A DNA stretch of 64,000 nucleotides from Methylobacterium sp. E-005 (GCF_022829725.1 NZ_JAKSYG010000209.1:1-64000), one strand, 5' to 3'. Numbered from the stretch's first letter, positions 8,855 to 17,908 are shown. Notes: generated from the letters alone by a model not told the origin. Program-made: numbers and translations.

Positions 8855-10384
8855 TCAGCCGGCGTTCTTGCTGAGCGAAACCGCCACGAAGCGGGTCTGA
8901 CCCTTGCCGCTCTTCACCCGCATCAGGACGGCCTTGCGCCCGCTCGATTCGGCGGCCCGGATCTGCGCGGCGACGTCCGAGGGACGGGACACGCTCTGGC
9001 CGCCGACGTCGAGGATCACGTCGCCCGCCTCGATACCCTTGGCGGCCGCCGGGCCGTCGGGATCGACCTGAACCACCGCGACGCCCTGATCGGACAGACC
9101 CACATCACCGGCCGGCGCGAGCTGCAGACCGAGGCGCGGCTGGCCATTATTCGAGTCGTCGTCGCGGCTGGCCACCTTGGTGCCGTCGGTCGGCATGGTG
9201 CCGAGCGTCACCGTGGCGGTGTCGGACTTGCCGCCGCGCAGATAGCTCAGCTCGACCTTGGCGCCGGGCTTCATGCCGGCGATCTTGCGCGAGAGCTCGC
9301 GGGCGCTGTCGACCGTGTCGCCGTTGACCTTCTCGATCACGTCGCCGGCCTTCAGCCCGGCCTTCGCAGCCGGAGTGCCGTTCTCGGCGTGGTCGACCAG
9401 GGCGCCCTTGGCCTTGTCGAGGCCGAGCCCCTCGGCAATGTCCTGCGTCACCGGCTGGATCTGCACGCCGAGATAACCGCGGGCGACCTTGCCGTCGGTC
9501 CGGAGCTGATCGACCACCGCCTGCACGGTCTCGGCCGGGATCGCGAAGGCCAAGCCGACGCTGCCGCCCGAGGGGGACGCGATGGCGGTGTTCATGCCGA
9601 CCACTTCGCCGTTGACGTTGAAGGTCGGACCGCCGGAGTTGCCCTTGTTGATCGGCGCGTCGATCTGCAGGAAATCGTCGTAGGGGCCGGCGCCGATGTC
9701 GCGGCCGCGGGCCGAGACGATGCCGGCGGTCACGGTGCCGCCGAGGCCGAACGGGTTGCCGATCGCCACGACCCAATCACCGACCTGCGGGACCGACTTG
9801 CCGAACTGCACATACGGGAAGCTCGAGCCCTCGGTGATCTTCAGGAGCGCGACGTCGGTCTTCGAATCCTTGCCGATCACCTTGGCGTCGAGGGTGCGGC
9901 CGTCGTCGAGGGTGACCTGCACGGTCTTGGCATGATCGACCACGTGGTTGTTGGTCACCACGTAACCGTCGGCCGAGATGATGAAGCCGGAGCCGACCGC
10001 GCCACGCGGACCCTGGTGCTGGGGCTGCATGCCGCCAGGACCATTCTGGCCGAAGCGCTTGAAGAACTCGCGCAGCTGCGGCGGCACGTTCTGCAGGTTG
10101 CGGCCCTGGTTCGGCCCATCCTCGTCGTCACTGCTGCTCGCCGAGTCGTCGAGCTTGACCTTCACCGAGACCACGCCCGGCTTCACCTTGTTGACGATGC
10201 CGGCAAAGGAGCCGGGCGGATGCTCGGGGGCCTCGATCGGCGACTTGGGCAGGGCCTGGGCGTAGGCCGGGGTGGCGGACGGCAGATATCCGCTGCCCAG
10301 CGCGCCGCCGGCGATCAGCGCGGCAGCCGCCACCGAAGCGAGGGCGCGGCGCGAGGTGCGGCCGGAAGGACGGGTCTCGGTCAT
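8855..10384 (-). CDS. degP: periplasmic serine protease DegP/HtrA
   Basis: A 509-residue trypsin-like protease that degrades or refolds damaged envelope proteins. After a twin-arginine-like, alanine-rich signal sequence ending near PAYAQA, the catalytic triad is visible as His147 (TNNHVV), Asp177 (KTDVALLK) and Ser250 (GNSGGP). Two PDZ domains follow: one beginning near RGYLGVQIQPV and one near LGLQLAPAGD. The linker before the protease core is rich in acidic and Gly/Gln residues. I start at the ATG at 10384, with GAGAGG upstream, rather than the TTG at 10396. It is monocistronic, with its own terminator. Confidence 0.93.
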   Translation of the reverse strand: MTETRPSGRTSRRALASVAAAALIAGGALGSGYLPSATPAYAQALPKSPIEAPEHPPGSFAGIVNKVKPGVVSVKVKLDDSASSSDDEDGPNQGRNLQNVPPQLREFFKRFGQNGPGGMQPQHQGPRGAVGSGFIISADGYVVTNNHVVDHAKTVQVTLDDGRTLDAKVIGKDSKTDVALLKITEGSSFPYVQFGKSVPQVGDWVVAIGNPFGLGGTVTAGIVSARGRDIGAGPYDDFLQIDAPINKGNSGGPTFNVNGEVVGMNTAIASPSGGSVGLAFAIPAETVQAVVDQLRTDGKVARGYLGVQIQPVTQDIAEGLGLDKAKGALVDHAENGTPAAKAGLKAGDVIEKVNGDTVDSARELSRKIAGMKPGAKVELSYLRGGKSDTATVTLGTMPTDGTKVASRDDDSNNGQPRLGLQLAPAGDVGLSDQGVAVVQVDPDGPAAAKGIEAGDVILDVGGQSVSRPSDVAAQIRAAESSGRKAVLMRVKSGKGQTRFVAVSLSKNAG

Positions 10385-10539
10385 GGGAAGTCTCAACCTC
10401 TCGGGGATGATCGGGACGACGCCGGCTGACGCGGCGTTCGATGCGATCGGTCTAGAGGTTGGCCCCTGACCCGGGCGTGGCGGTCACATTACGGTTTGGA
10501 CAGGTGGCTCAGCGACGGCCTCGACGCCCGCTGGTGATC

Positions 10540-10911
10540 TCAGTGGATCGCTTGGTAACTCACTCCGAGCCGCTCGCTCACGGCGGACAGGGAGGGATCG
10601 CGTGTCCAGAGCCTGGAACCGGGCATCAGTTTCGCGGATGCCAGGAGGTGAGCATCGACGTAGCCGATGCCGAGACCGTGCAACGCATGATCGGCGACGA
10701 AGCCCATGACCTCTTCCGGCTAAGCGAGCAGGGCGCGCGGCATGCGCTCAAAAAAAGCCAGCACGGTTGCACGGTCGTGCAGGCTTCCCAGCGCGAGTTC
10801 GCCGATCACGTAGGGATGAACGCGTTGGCGCCCATCGTCGAGGAGCGCGATCAGGACCGGGTCGGCGCTTCTGAGATGATCGATCCAAACGCTCGTGTCG
10901 ACGATGATCAC
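10540..10911 (-). pseudogene. vapC: VapC-type PIN-domain toxin interrupted by an in-frame TAG
   Basis: The reading frame starts at 10911 and spells a VapC-like PIN domain: IIVDTSVWIDHL with the first catalytic aspartate, then GELALGS with the conserved glutamate. At codon 64 (10720-10722) a TAG stops it. Beyond the stop the same frame continues with GIGYVDAHLLASAKL and LWTRDPSL, which carry the remaining acidic residues of the PIN site, and ends at TGA 10540-10542 (123 sense codons in all). A 63-residue product would lack half of the active site. It overlaps the antitoxin by ATGA. Most likely a recently killed toxin; a sequencing error at one base is the main alternative. Confidence 0.75.
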
Positions 10912-11102
10912 GACTCGACGCGGCGGCGTGGGCCTGCCTCGGCTGTCGGATCGCTTCCACCGAGGAGGGCCATGCGCCGGGACACCTCACGCTGAATGAG
11001 CGCCCGCAAGGCCTCGCGCAGAAGCTCCGATCTCTCGCTGATGCCGGAATATCGCTGAGCATCCTCTACGAGCTTGTCATCGAGGTTGATCGTTGTCCGC
11101 AC
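10908..11102 (-). CDS. vapB: VapB-type antitoxin
   Basis: A 64-residue protein whose N-terminus MRTTINLDDKLVEDAQRYSG is the ribbon-helix-helix DNA-binding segment of VapB (VapB_antitoxin/DUF2191-like) antitoxins; the acidic and arginine-rich tail would wrap the toxin. It starts at GTG 11102 with an excellent GGAGG six bases upstream, and its stop overlaps the toxin start. Such antitoxins bind the toxin and autorepress the operon. The antitoxin is intact although the toxin frame is broken. Confidence 0.8.
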   Translation of the reverse strand: MRTTINLDDKLVEDAQRYSGISERSELLREALRALIQREVSRRMALLGGSDPTAEAGPRRRVES

Positions 11103-11120
11103 GGCACACCTCCACCTGGC

Positions 11121-11146
11121 GCATCAATTAACGCATCACATGATGC
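11121..11146. promoter_or_regulatory. possible VapB operator
   Basis: GCATCA occurs at 11121-11126 and again at 11133-11138, where it forms an inverted repeat with TGATGC at 11141-11146. The element sits just upstream of vapB, where an autorepressing ribbon-helix-helix protein would bind. This is inference from position and symmetry only. Confidence 0.4.
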
Positions 11147-11236
11147 CTTTAAAGATGCGCCGGGAATGTCTGCACCGAGATAGCGCGAACGGAGAATCTC
11201 ACACCGCGCCAGCCCGTGCTGACTCGGGCCCGGCGC

Positions 11237-13954
11237 TCAATCCCCGCCCAGCCGCGCGAGCGCCTCCTCGATCTTCGCGAGCAAGGCCGCCTGGGTCTCC
11301 CGCCGCTCACGGTTCTCGTCGATGATCTCCTCGGGCGCGCGGGCGACGAAATCGGCGTTGCCGAGCTTGGCGTCGACCTTCTTGATCTCGCCCTGCGCTT
11401 TGGCCTGCTCCTTCCTGAGGCGCGCGACCTCGGCGGCGAGGTCGACGACGCCCTCCAGCGGCAGCGCGGCGACGCTGCCCCGAACCAGGAGCTGGACCGA
11501 GTTCTTCGGCGGCGTCTCCGAAAAGGTAATCTCGGACAGGCGCGCGAGGCGCAGCAGCGTGTCCCGCCATGCCTCGACCCGGGCCCGGACCTCCGGGCTC
11601 GCCCCGACCATTACCAGGGGGATCTGCGCGGCGGCGGGCACGTTCGTCTCGGAGCGGGCCGAGCGGACCTGGCTGACGAGATCGACCACGAAGCCGACCT
11701 CGGCCTCGGCCGCCGCGTCGGCGAGGCCGGCGAGCTCGGGCCAGGCGGCCAGGGTCAGGAGGCCGCGCTCCGGCAGATCAGCGCCCTTGATCGCCCACAG
11801 CTCCTCCGTGAGGAACGGCATGAACGGATGCAGCAGCTTGGCGACCTGATCGATCAGGAACGCCACGCTCGCCTGCGTCTCCGCCCGGATCGCCGGGTCG
11901 ACGCCCTCGCCCTGCAGCACGGGCTTGGCGAGTTCGAGATACCAATCACAGAAGATGTTCCAGACGAAGCGATAGGCGGCGCCCGCCGCGTCGTTGAACC
12001 GGAAGGCGTCCAGCGCCGCCGTCACTTCGTCCACCACACGGGCGGCTTCGGTCAGCGCCCAGCGATTGATCGCGCCCGTGGCGGCGCGGGGGTCGAAGGC
12101 CGGATCCAGGCGGCAGCCGTTCAGCTCGGCGAAGCGGGCCGCGTTCCAGAGCTTGGTGGCGAAGTTCCGGTAATCCTTGACCCGATCCTCCGACAGCTTG
12201 ATGTCGCGGCCCTGGACGGCGAGCGCGCACAGCGTGAAGCGCAGGGCATCGGCCCCCATCTTCTCGATCAGGTCCAGGGGATCGACGACGTTGCCCTTGG
12301 ACTTCGACATCTTCGCGCCTGACGCGTCCCGCACCAGGGTGTGCAGGTAAACCGTGTCGAAGGGCGCCCGGTCGGTGAGGTGCAGGCCCATCATCATCAT
12401 CCGGGCGACCCAGAAGAACAGGATGTCCTTGCCCGTCACCAGGGTGTTGGTCGGGTAGAAGCGGGCGAGTTCCGGGGTCGCGTCGGGCCAGCCGAGCGTC
12501 GAGAACGGCCAGAGCGCCGAGGAGAACCACGTGTCCAGCACGTCCGCGTCGCGGATGAGCTCCACCGGCCGGCCGTGCTTCGCAGCGGCCTGGTCCAGCG
12601 CCTCATCCGCGCTCTCGGCGACGAAGATGCCGCCCGCCTCGTCGTACCAGACCGGGATCTGGTGGCCCCACCAGAGCTGGCGCGAGATGCACCAGGGCTC
12701 GATGTTGTTGAGCCACTGGAAGAAGGTTTTTTCGTAGTTCTCGGGGACGAACTTTGTCTGCCCGTCGCGCACGGCCTGGAGAGCGCGCTCGGCGAGCGGC
12801 TTGACGTTCACGTACCACTGGTCGGTGAGATACGGCTCGATGACGACGCCCGAGCGGTCGCCATGGGGCACCGCATGGGTGTTCGGCTCGACCGTGCGCA
12901 GGCGCTCGTGGGCCTCCATCAGGGCGACCACCACCTTGCGTGCCTGCGCCCGGTCGAGGCCGTGGAGCGCAAGGGCCTCCGGCTCGGGCGATGCGCCGTC
13001 GCAGAAGGCCGTGTTACCCTCGAGCAGCATCCGGCCCTCGGCGTCGAGGATATTGATCAGACCGAGATCGTGCCGACGGCCGACTTCAAAGTCGTTGAAG
13101 TCGTGGGCCGGTGTGATCTTGACCGCGCCGGTGCCCTTTTCGGGATCGGAATACGCGTCGGCGACGATCGGGATCAGCCTGCCGACCAGCGGCAGGCGCA
13201 CGCGCTTGCCGACCAGCGCCGTGTAGCGCGCGTCCTCGGGATGGACCGCCACGCCGGTGTCGCCCAGCATCGTCTCGGGGCGGGTGGTGGCCACCGTGAT
13301 GATGTCGCCGGTCTCGTGGCCGGCCTCGTCGACCACGGGGTAATCGAAGTGCCAGAGATGGCCCTTCACCTCGACCTGCTGGACTTCCAGGTCCGAGATC
13401 GCGGTCTGGAACTTCGGGTCCCAATTCACGAGGCGCTTGTCGCGGTAGATCAGGCCCTGCCGGTGCAGTTCCACGAAGGTCTTGAGCACGGCGCGGCTCA
13501 GGCCCTCGTCCATGGTGAAGCGCTCGCGCGACCAGTCGCAGGAGGCACCCAGCCGCTTCAGCTGATTGACGATGGCGCCGCCGGATTCCGCCTTCCAGGC
13601 CCAGACCTTCTCGACGAAGGCCGAACGGCCGATCTCCCGGCGTCCGGGCTCCTGAGCCTCGGCCATCCGACGCTCGACCACCATCTGGGTGGCGATGCCG
13701 GCATGGTCGGTCCCGGGCTGCCAGAGCACGTCCTTGCCGCGCATGCGCTCGAACCGGCAGAGCACGTCCTGCAGCGTGTTGTTGAGGGCGTGGCCCATAT
13801 GCAGGGAGCCCGTCACGTTCGGCGGCGGGATCACGATGCAGTAAGGGCTCGCGCCGGCGCGCTCAGGCCGGCCGGCGCGGAAGGCGCCCGCCTCTTCCCA
13901 GGCGGCGGAGATCCGCGCCTCGACGGAGGCGGGCTCGAAGGTCTTATCCATCAT
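11237..13954 (-). CDS. valS: valyl-tRNA synthetase
   Basis: A 905-residue class I aminoacyl-tRNA synthetase charging tRNA-Val. The HIGH motif is HMGH (in PNVTGSLHMGHALNN, near residue 47) and the KMSKS motif is intact (AKMSKSKGNVVDPLDLI). An editing domain lies between, and a C-terminal coiled coil is visible in VARLRKEQAKAQGEIKKVDAKLG. I start at the first of two adjacent ATGs (13954); a TTG at 13981 is also open. valS followed upstream by popZ and tolC is the usual Rhizobiales arrangement. Confidence 0.97.
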   Translation of the reverse strand: MMDKTFEPASVEARISAAWEEAGAFRAGRPERAGASPYCIVIPPPNVTGSLHMGHALNNTLQDVLCRFERMRGKDVLWQPGTDHAGIATQMVVERRMAEAQEPGRREIGRSAFVEKVWAWKAESGGAIVNQLKRLGASCDWSRERFTMDEGLSRAVLKTFVELHRQGLIYRDKRLVNWDPKFQTAISDLEVQQVEVKGHLWHFDYPVVDEAGHETGDIITVATTRPETMLGDTGVAVHPEDARYTALVGKRVRLPLVGRLIPIVADAYSDPEKGTGAVKITPAHDFNDFEVGRRHDLGLINILDAEGRMLLEGNTAFCDGASPEPEALALHGLDRAQARKVVVALMEAHERLRTVEPNTHAVPHGDRSGVVIEPYLTDQWYVNVKPLAERALQAVRDGQTKFVPENYEKTFFQWLNNIEPWCISRQLWWGHQIPVWYDEAGGIFVAESADEALDQAAAKHGRPVELIRDADVLDTWFSSALWPFSTLGWPDATPELARFYPTNTLVTGKDILFFWVARMMMMGLHLTDRAPFDTVYLHTLVRDASGAKMSKSKGNVVDPLDLIEKMGADALRFTLCALAVQGRDIKLSEDRVKDYRNFATKLWNAARFAELNGCRLDPAFDPRAATGAINRWALTEAARVVDEVTAALDAFRFNDAAGAAYRFVWNIFCDWYLELAKPVLQGEGVDPAIRAETQASVAFLIDQVAKLLHPFMPFLTEELWAIKGADLPERGLLTLAAWPELAGLADAAAEAEVGFVVDLVSQVRSARSETNVPAAAQIPLVMVGASPEVRARVEAWRDTLLRLARLSEITFSETPPKNSVQLLVRGSVAALPLEGVVDLAAEVARLRKEQAKAQGEIKKVDAKLGNADFVARAPEEIIDENRERRETQAALLAKIEEALARLGGD

Positions 13955-14070
13955 CGCGGGTATGGGCGGGCGCTTGTCCAAACGGGGTTGGACCCGCTTT
14001 CGACCGTCGCGCCGCTTCCGTCAACACGCGGACGGCGCCCCGCGGGCGCCGTACCCAGGTGCACGGAGCC

Positions 14071-14664
14071 TCAGCGGCCGCGCGAGACCCGCTCGATCTC
14101 GGCGCGCACCAGCCGCTCGACCACGGCCGGCAGGTTGTCGTCGAGCCAGGACTTCAGCATCGGCCGGAGCATCTCCTTGACGAGATCCTCCAGGGTGCGG
14201 GCGTTCTGGGTGAGGACGGTGTGGGCGAGCAGGTTGAAGGCGCCGCTGACGCTGGCATCGGTCGCCGGCGAGACCAGGGCATCGGCCTCCGGCTCCGGCT
14301 CGCGCGGCCGCGCAGCCTGGACCGCCGGTTGCGGCGGCGCGGGCGGGGGCGGAGCGGGTGCTGCCATGACCGGCTCGGGTTCTGGTTCGACGGTCGGCGC
14401 ATCGAAATCGATCGCGTCGAAATCGAGCGGCTCGGGCTCCGGTACGACAGCGCGGGGGCGCGCCACGGGCTCGGCGACCTCGGCGAGGTCGAGCACGTCG
14501 TCGGGCTCCGGTTCGGGTAGGGCTTCGGCGGGCTTGGCCGCCTGATCGTCGGCGATGATCCGCCGGATCGAGGCCAGGATCTCTTCCATCGAAGGCTCCT
14601 GCGCCTTATCGGCAGCCTTGTCCTGGAGTTTCGTGTCCGGGATCTTGGGGCTAGCTGCACTCAT
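14071..14664 (-). CDS. popZ: pole-organising protein PopZ (DUF2497)
   Basis: A 197-residue protein with the three-part architecture of PopZ: a conserved N-terminal helix (EPSMEEILASIRRIIADD, residues about 24-41), a long acidic, proline-rich linker (roughly residues 44-130) and a conserved C-terminal oligomerisation region (ARTLEDLVKEMLRPMLKSWLDDN). PopZ self-assembles at the cell pole and anchors ParB-bound origins and cell-cycle regulators in Caulobacter; the same polar scaffold role is likely here. The start at 14664 (MSAASPK) is chosen over an upstream in-frame ATG lacking conserved sequence. It lies between valS and tolC. Confidence 0.9.
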   Translation of the reverse strand: MSAASPKIPDTKLQDKAADKAQEPSMEEILASIRRIIADDQAAKPAEALPEPEPDDVLDLAEVAEPVARPRAVVPEPEPLDFDAIDFDAPTVEPEPEPVMAAPAPPPPAPPQPAVQAARPREPEPEADALVSPATDASVSGAFNLLAHTVLTQNARTLEDLVKEMLRPMLKSWLDDNLPAVVERLVRAEIERVSRGR

Positions 14665-14785
14665 CGGCAGGCGCACTCGGCATGGGAGACTGGAACGCGA
14701 CCCGATCGGGTCGATGTTCAATCAGTATTCCATGCCGTTTCGTTGCGGCAAGCGTGCTTTCACCACACTCCCCGTGGAAAAGACG

Positions 14786-16444
14786 TCAGCGCCCGTCCGG
14801 GGTGCGCAGGCCGAACCACAGGTCCTTGACCTGATCGTAGTGGACCTTGGCACTGTAGTACTCGACCGGCAGGGCGGTGAACCGGGCCGTCAGCTGTCCA
14901 ATCGCCTGAACCACCCCGTAGGAGTAGATCACGCGATCGCGCTGGGCAACGATCAGGTTCACGCGAGAATTCAGCAACTCCTGCTGCGCGTTCAGCACGT
15001 CGAGGGTGGTACGCTGGCCGACGCGCGCTTCCTCGCGCACGCCGTTCAGCGCCACCTCGTTGGCTTGGACCTGCGCCTGGGCGGCGATGACCTGAGCCTT
15101 CGCAGCTTCGAGCCGGCCCCAGAAATCGACGATCTGCGCCCGGACCTGATCGCGAACCTGATCGACCTGGATGCGTGACTGTCCGACCGTCTCCTTGGCC
15201 TGCCGGATCTGAGCGTAGGTCTGGCCACCCTCGTAGATCGGGATGTTGAGCCGGCCGCCGACGAAGCCGACCAAGAAGCTCTGATTCGGGCCGTTCTGGT
15301 CGTAGAGCTGGTTGAGCGAGCCCTGCAGGCTGAGGTTCGGGGCCAGCTGGCCTTCGAGCACCTTCACCTGCGCTTCGGCGGCGTCGACGGCATGGATGGC
15401 CGACACGATCTGCGGATGCTCGCGCAGGCCGACTGCGATGGCCGCATCAAGGCTCGCCGGCACGAATCGATCCAGCGGCCGGCCGGGCGCGAGCTGGCGC
15501 GGCTCGACGCCGATGTTCTGCCGATAGATGCCGATGCTGGTGCGTAGCGCCGACTCGGCCGAGCTGACCTGGGAGCGGGCGCCAGCGAGGCGCGCCTCAG
15601 CCTGGGCGACGTCGGTCCGGGTCACCTCGCCGACGTTGAAGCGGTCCCGCGTCTGGCGGAGCTGCTCTTCAAGCACTTCGACGTTGTTGCGGTTCAGCTC
15701 CAGGGTCGCGGTATTGCTGAGCACATTCATATACGCCTGAACGGCATTATAAAGGACGGTCAGCTCCGTGTAGCGCAAGGTCTCGCGCTGGCTGTAAACG
15801 GTTGATTCTGCGCGCCGGGTCAGGTTGTCCGTCTGGAAGCCGTTGAAGATGGTCTGCGAGACGGTGATGCCGGCGCTGCTCGGAAGATAGGTCGTCCTGA
15901 TCGTTCGGCGCGACCCGATTCCCTGGGAGACAACTTCCGTCTCGTTGCTCCCGACCGCGCCCGTGCTGCCGGACGAGGTCTGGCTACTCCCTGCGGTCGT
16001 CGAGCCCAGCGATCCCGAGCCAACAGATCCCGTTCCGGTCGTACCGGTCGAAACGCCGATCCCTGTTGATGACGTCCCGAGACTCGATGCGGCGCTGCCT
16101 CCCCCGAGGGAGGTGCCGGTGCTGGCCGTGGTCGCACCGGTACTGGCTGAGCCTGCCGCCGCGGAGACCGTGCTCGCGGAGCGGGTCTGGAGGTATTGGA
16201 CGCCGATGGAGGCGGCGACATTGACCTGGGGCCGATATCCGGACTGCGCGATCGCGACGTTTTCGTCGACCGCGCGCACCCCTGCGCGGCTGGCGTTGAG
16301 GGTCGGATTACCCTGATAGGCTTTCGCGAGAGCGCTCTCCAGCGTCTCGGCGCTGGCAGGAGCCGCGACCGAGATCGCGAGTCCGGACGCCATCATTCCG
16401 ATCGCGCGGAACGTGGAGCGACTCGCTGGCGGACGTCGTGTCAC
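14786..16444 (-). CDS. tolC: TolC-family outer membrane efflux protein with Ser/Gly/Thr-rich insert
   Basis: A TolC-like outer membrane channel of about 552 residues that would join inner-membrane pumps to the outside. The signal peptide ends at APASA, followed by ETLESALAKAYQGNPTLNASRAGVRA, the canonical start of the mature protein. Two OEP repeats follow with long coiled-coil helices (EVLEEQLRQTRDRFNVGEVTRTDVAQ; DVLNAQQELLNSRVNLIVAQRD). Between them and the first strand sits a roughly 78-residue stretch almost only of Ser, Gly, Thr and Ala (about 15947-16180), which lengthens the protein beyond the usual 450-480. I favour the GTG at 16444, with GGAAGGG upstream; ATGs at 16522 and 16396 are possible. 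Confidence 0.88.
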   Translation of the reverse strand: MTRRPPASRSTFRAIGMMASGLAISVAAPASAETLESALAKAYQGNPTLNASRAGVRAVDENVAIAQSGYRPQVNVAASIGVQYLQTRSASTVSAAAGSASTGATTASTGTSLGGGSAASSLGTSSTGIGVSTGTTGTGSVGSGSLGSTTAGSSQTSSGSTGAVGSNETEVVSQGIGSRRTIRTTYLPSSAGITVSQTIFNGFQTDNLTRRAESTVYSQRETLRYTELTVLYNAVQAYMNVLSNTATLELNRNNVEVLEEQLRQTRDRFNVGEVTRTDVAQAEARLAGARSQVSSAESALRTSIGIYRQNIGVEPRQLAPGRPLDRFVPASLDAAIAVGLREHPQIVSAIHAVDAAEAQVKVLEGQLAPNLSLQGSLNQLYDQNGPNQSFLVGFVGGRLNIPIYEGGQTYAQIRQAKETVGQSRIQVDQVRDQVRAQIVDFWGRLEAAKAQVIAAQAQVQANEVALNGVREEARVGQRTTLDVLNAQQELLNSRVNLIVAQRDRVIYSYGVVQAIGQLTARFTALPVEYYSAKVHYDQVKDLWFGLRTPDGR

Positions 16445-16808
16445 GATGAACAAGCCCTTCCGGCCTCTTCGGATCCGAGTATGTGCGGCGAAAACAGCCA
16501 AGTTCAGGCGGTCCGCAGGCATCCGATCAAGCCCACCCCACCGTCACGCTTAGCCCAAATTCCTTGCCGTGGCTTGCACCGACCGGTCGGATGCGTCGGA
16601 ATCTGCGGGGGTTGGGGCATTCAGGTGACACGTCGTCCGGCCGTCCGCTATGGCTGAAGGGAGCGCTGAACGTGTGGATCGTCGGGGTTCGCAACGCCGA
16701 ATATCCTGGAACGGACGATCGACCAGGCGCATCGCCGCGTCGGCAGCTAAGACGCACCGCGGGCGGCCGGTCATGGGAACGGCGATCCTTGAGTTTCCGT
16801 TGACCGAC
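16445..16808. other. divergent intergenic region tolC / small membrane gene
   Basis: The stretch carries the leftward tolC promoter region and, at its right end, a sigma-EcfG promoter reading rightward (16776-16801). Open frames seen across it on both strands have no recognisable protein character. If the small gene starts at 16773 rather than 16809 the non-coding part is slightly shorter. Confidence 0.5.
16776..16801 (+). promoter_or_regulatory. sigma-EcfG promoter (GGAAC-N17-CGTT)
   Basis: GGAAC at 16776-16780 and CGTT at 16798-16801 with a 17-base spacer exactly match the general-stress sigma-factor consensus known from Methylobacterium and Caulobacter. The predicted start of transcription (about 16808) falls on or next to the ATG at 16809, which would make the message leaderless. 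Confidence 0.5.
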
Positions 16809-17051
16809 ATGACACTCCTCAAGATCGTGCTGGGTTCTGCCGTCCTGTGCGCGGCACTTCTGTCCGTTCTGAGCTTCGCGCTCGGCCCGACCCATGACGT
16901 GCCCGCCCAGCCACCGGGCCTGACGGCGGCGGCAGTCCTGGCGACTGACGGCATGGGGCCGGACGGGCGGATGGTCCAATCCACCGGCGCGAAACCGCAA
17001 CCCGGACGTATCATCGTCGGTGGCGCCGAGGATGCCCGGCCCGCGGGCTGA
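16809..17051 (+). CDS. small single-pass membrane protein, hypothetical
   Basis: An 80-residue protein with one N-terminal membrane helix (LLKIVLGSAVLCAALLSVLSFAL) and a short polar C-terminal tail ending in IIVGGAEDARPAG; I do not recognise the family. An in-frame ATG at 16773 would add MGTAILEFPLTD, but a perfect sigma-EcfG promoter overlaps that part, which argues for the start at 16809. It converges with the L,D-transpeptidase gene with only a 12-base gap. The predicted promoter suggests a general stress response membrane peptide. That it is a gene at all is probable rather than certain. Confidence 0.5.
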   Translation: MTLLKIVLGSAVLCAALLSVLSFALGPTHDVPAQPPGLTAAAVLATDGMGPDGRMVQSTGAKPQPGRIIVGGAEDARPAG

Positions 17052-17063
17052 GACCCGGCGCAA

Positions 17064-17750
17064 TCAGACGCGGTACTTGCCGTTGCGCTTCACGAGCACG
17101 CGGGTCCCGACCGGAACGCGCTCGTAGAGGTCGGCGATGTCCTCATTCAGCATCCGCACGCAACCCGACGAGAGTTGCTCGCCGATGCTCCAGGGCTCGT
17201 TGGTGCCGTGGATCCGGAACAGGATGTCGCGGTTGCCCTGGTAGAGGTACAGCGCGCGGGCGCCAAGGGGGTTGTCGAGGCCGCCCTTCCGGACCCGCGG
17301 CAGGTCCGGGTTCAGCGACACCATCGTGGTGGTCGGGCTCCAATCCGGCCAGACGCCCTTGCGGCCGACCCGGGCCTCGCCTTTCCAGGAGAAGCCGGCT
17401 TTGCCGACCCCGACGCCGTACTGCATGGCGGTTCCGTCGGCCTGCACCAGCACGAGCTGGCGCTTGTCGATGTCGACGACGATCGTCCCGGCCTGTTCAG
17501 GACCGTTGTAACTGACCTGCTGGCGGCGATACTTGGGATCCAGCCGCTGCGTATCGACCAGGGGAATGTCGAACGGCTTGTCGGCCTTCGCGCCGATGTA
17601 CCACGCCGAATCGTCGTCCTGCGCGAGCTGCGCGGGTCGGGTCTGGCACGCCGCCATGGGCGCGATCGCCGCGAGGGCGAGCAGCACGCGCGCGCCCCGG
17701 ATCCTGCGGCCCAGTGCCGGGCGCTGAAGCGCGTTCATCAGATACGTCAT
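17064..17750 (-). CDS. L,D-transpeptidase (YkuD domain) lipoprotein
   Basis: A 228-residue envelope enzyme that forms 3-3 peptidoglycan cross-links or attaches proteins to the wall. The YkuD signature is complete: IHGTNEPWSIGEQLSSGCVRMLNEDI, with the nucleophilic cysteine near residue 196 and the conserved His and Arg. The N-terminus has a hydrophobic segment ending in a lipobox-like PMAAC, suggesting a lipoprotein. I start at the ATG at 17750 because GGAGG lies 11 bases upstream; the open frame continues to 17849. Such genes occur in several copies in Rhizobiales. Confidence 0.88.
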   Translation of the reverse strand: MTYLMNALQRPALGRRIRGARVLLALAAIAPMAACQTRPAQLAQDDDSAWYIGAKADKPFDIPLVDTQRLDPKYRRQQVSYNGPEQAGTIVVDIDKRQLVLVQADGTAMQYGVGVGKAGFSWKGEARVGRKGVWPDWSPTTTMVSLNPDLPRVRKGGLDNPLGARALYLYQGNRDILFRIHGTNEPWSIGEQLSSGCVRMLNEDIADLYERVPVGTRVLVKRNGKYRV

Positions 17751-17908
17751 GCGGTGTCCGATCCTCCGGACATGCGTACCGACTCCCCGCCGGGGACGAT
17801 GTAGCTTTTCCGCCGCAGCGCCCCGCGCCCGGCCGGCTGCCGCGGCCACGATTGCGCCCTAATTCAGATCGGCAGCCGAAGGTTGCCGTTGTCCACGCGG
17901 AGTGATCG

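Noticed and set aside
8849..10429. 526-codon open frame opposite degP
   Set aside because: Shadow of the DegP frame, with repetitive His/Arg/Asp/Gly composition and no ribosome site.
14033..14051. GC-rich palindrome between popZ and valS as a terminator
   Set aside because: The stem is strong, but no T run follows on the minus strand, and popZ and valS look cotranscribed.
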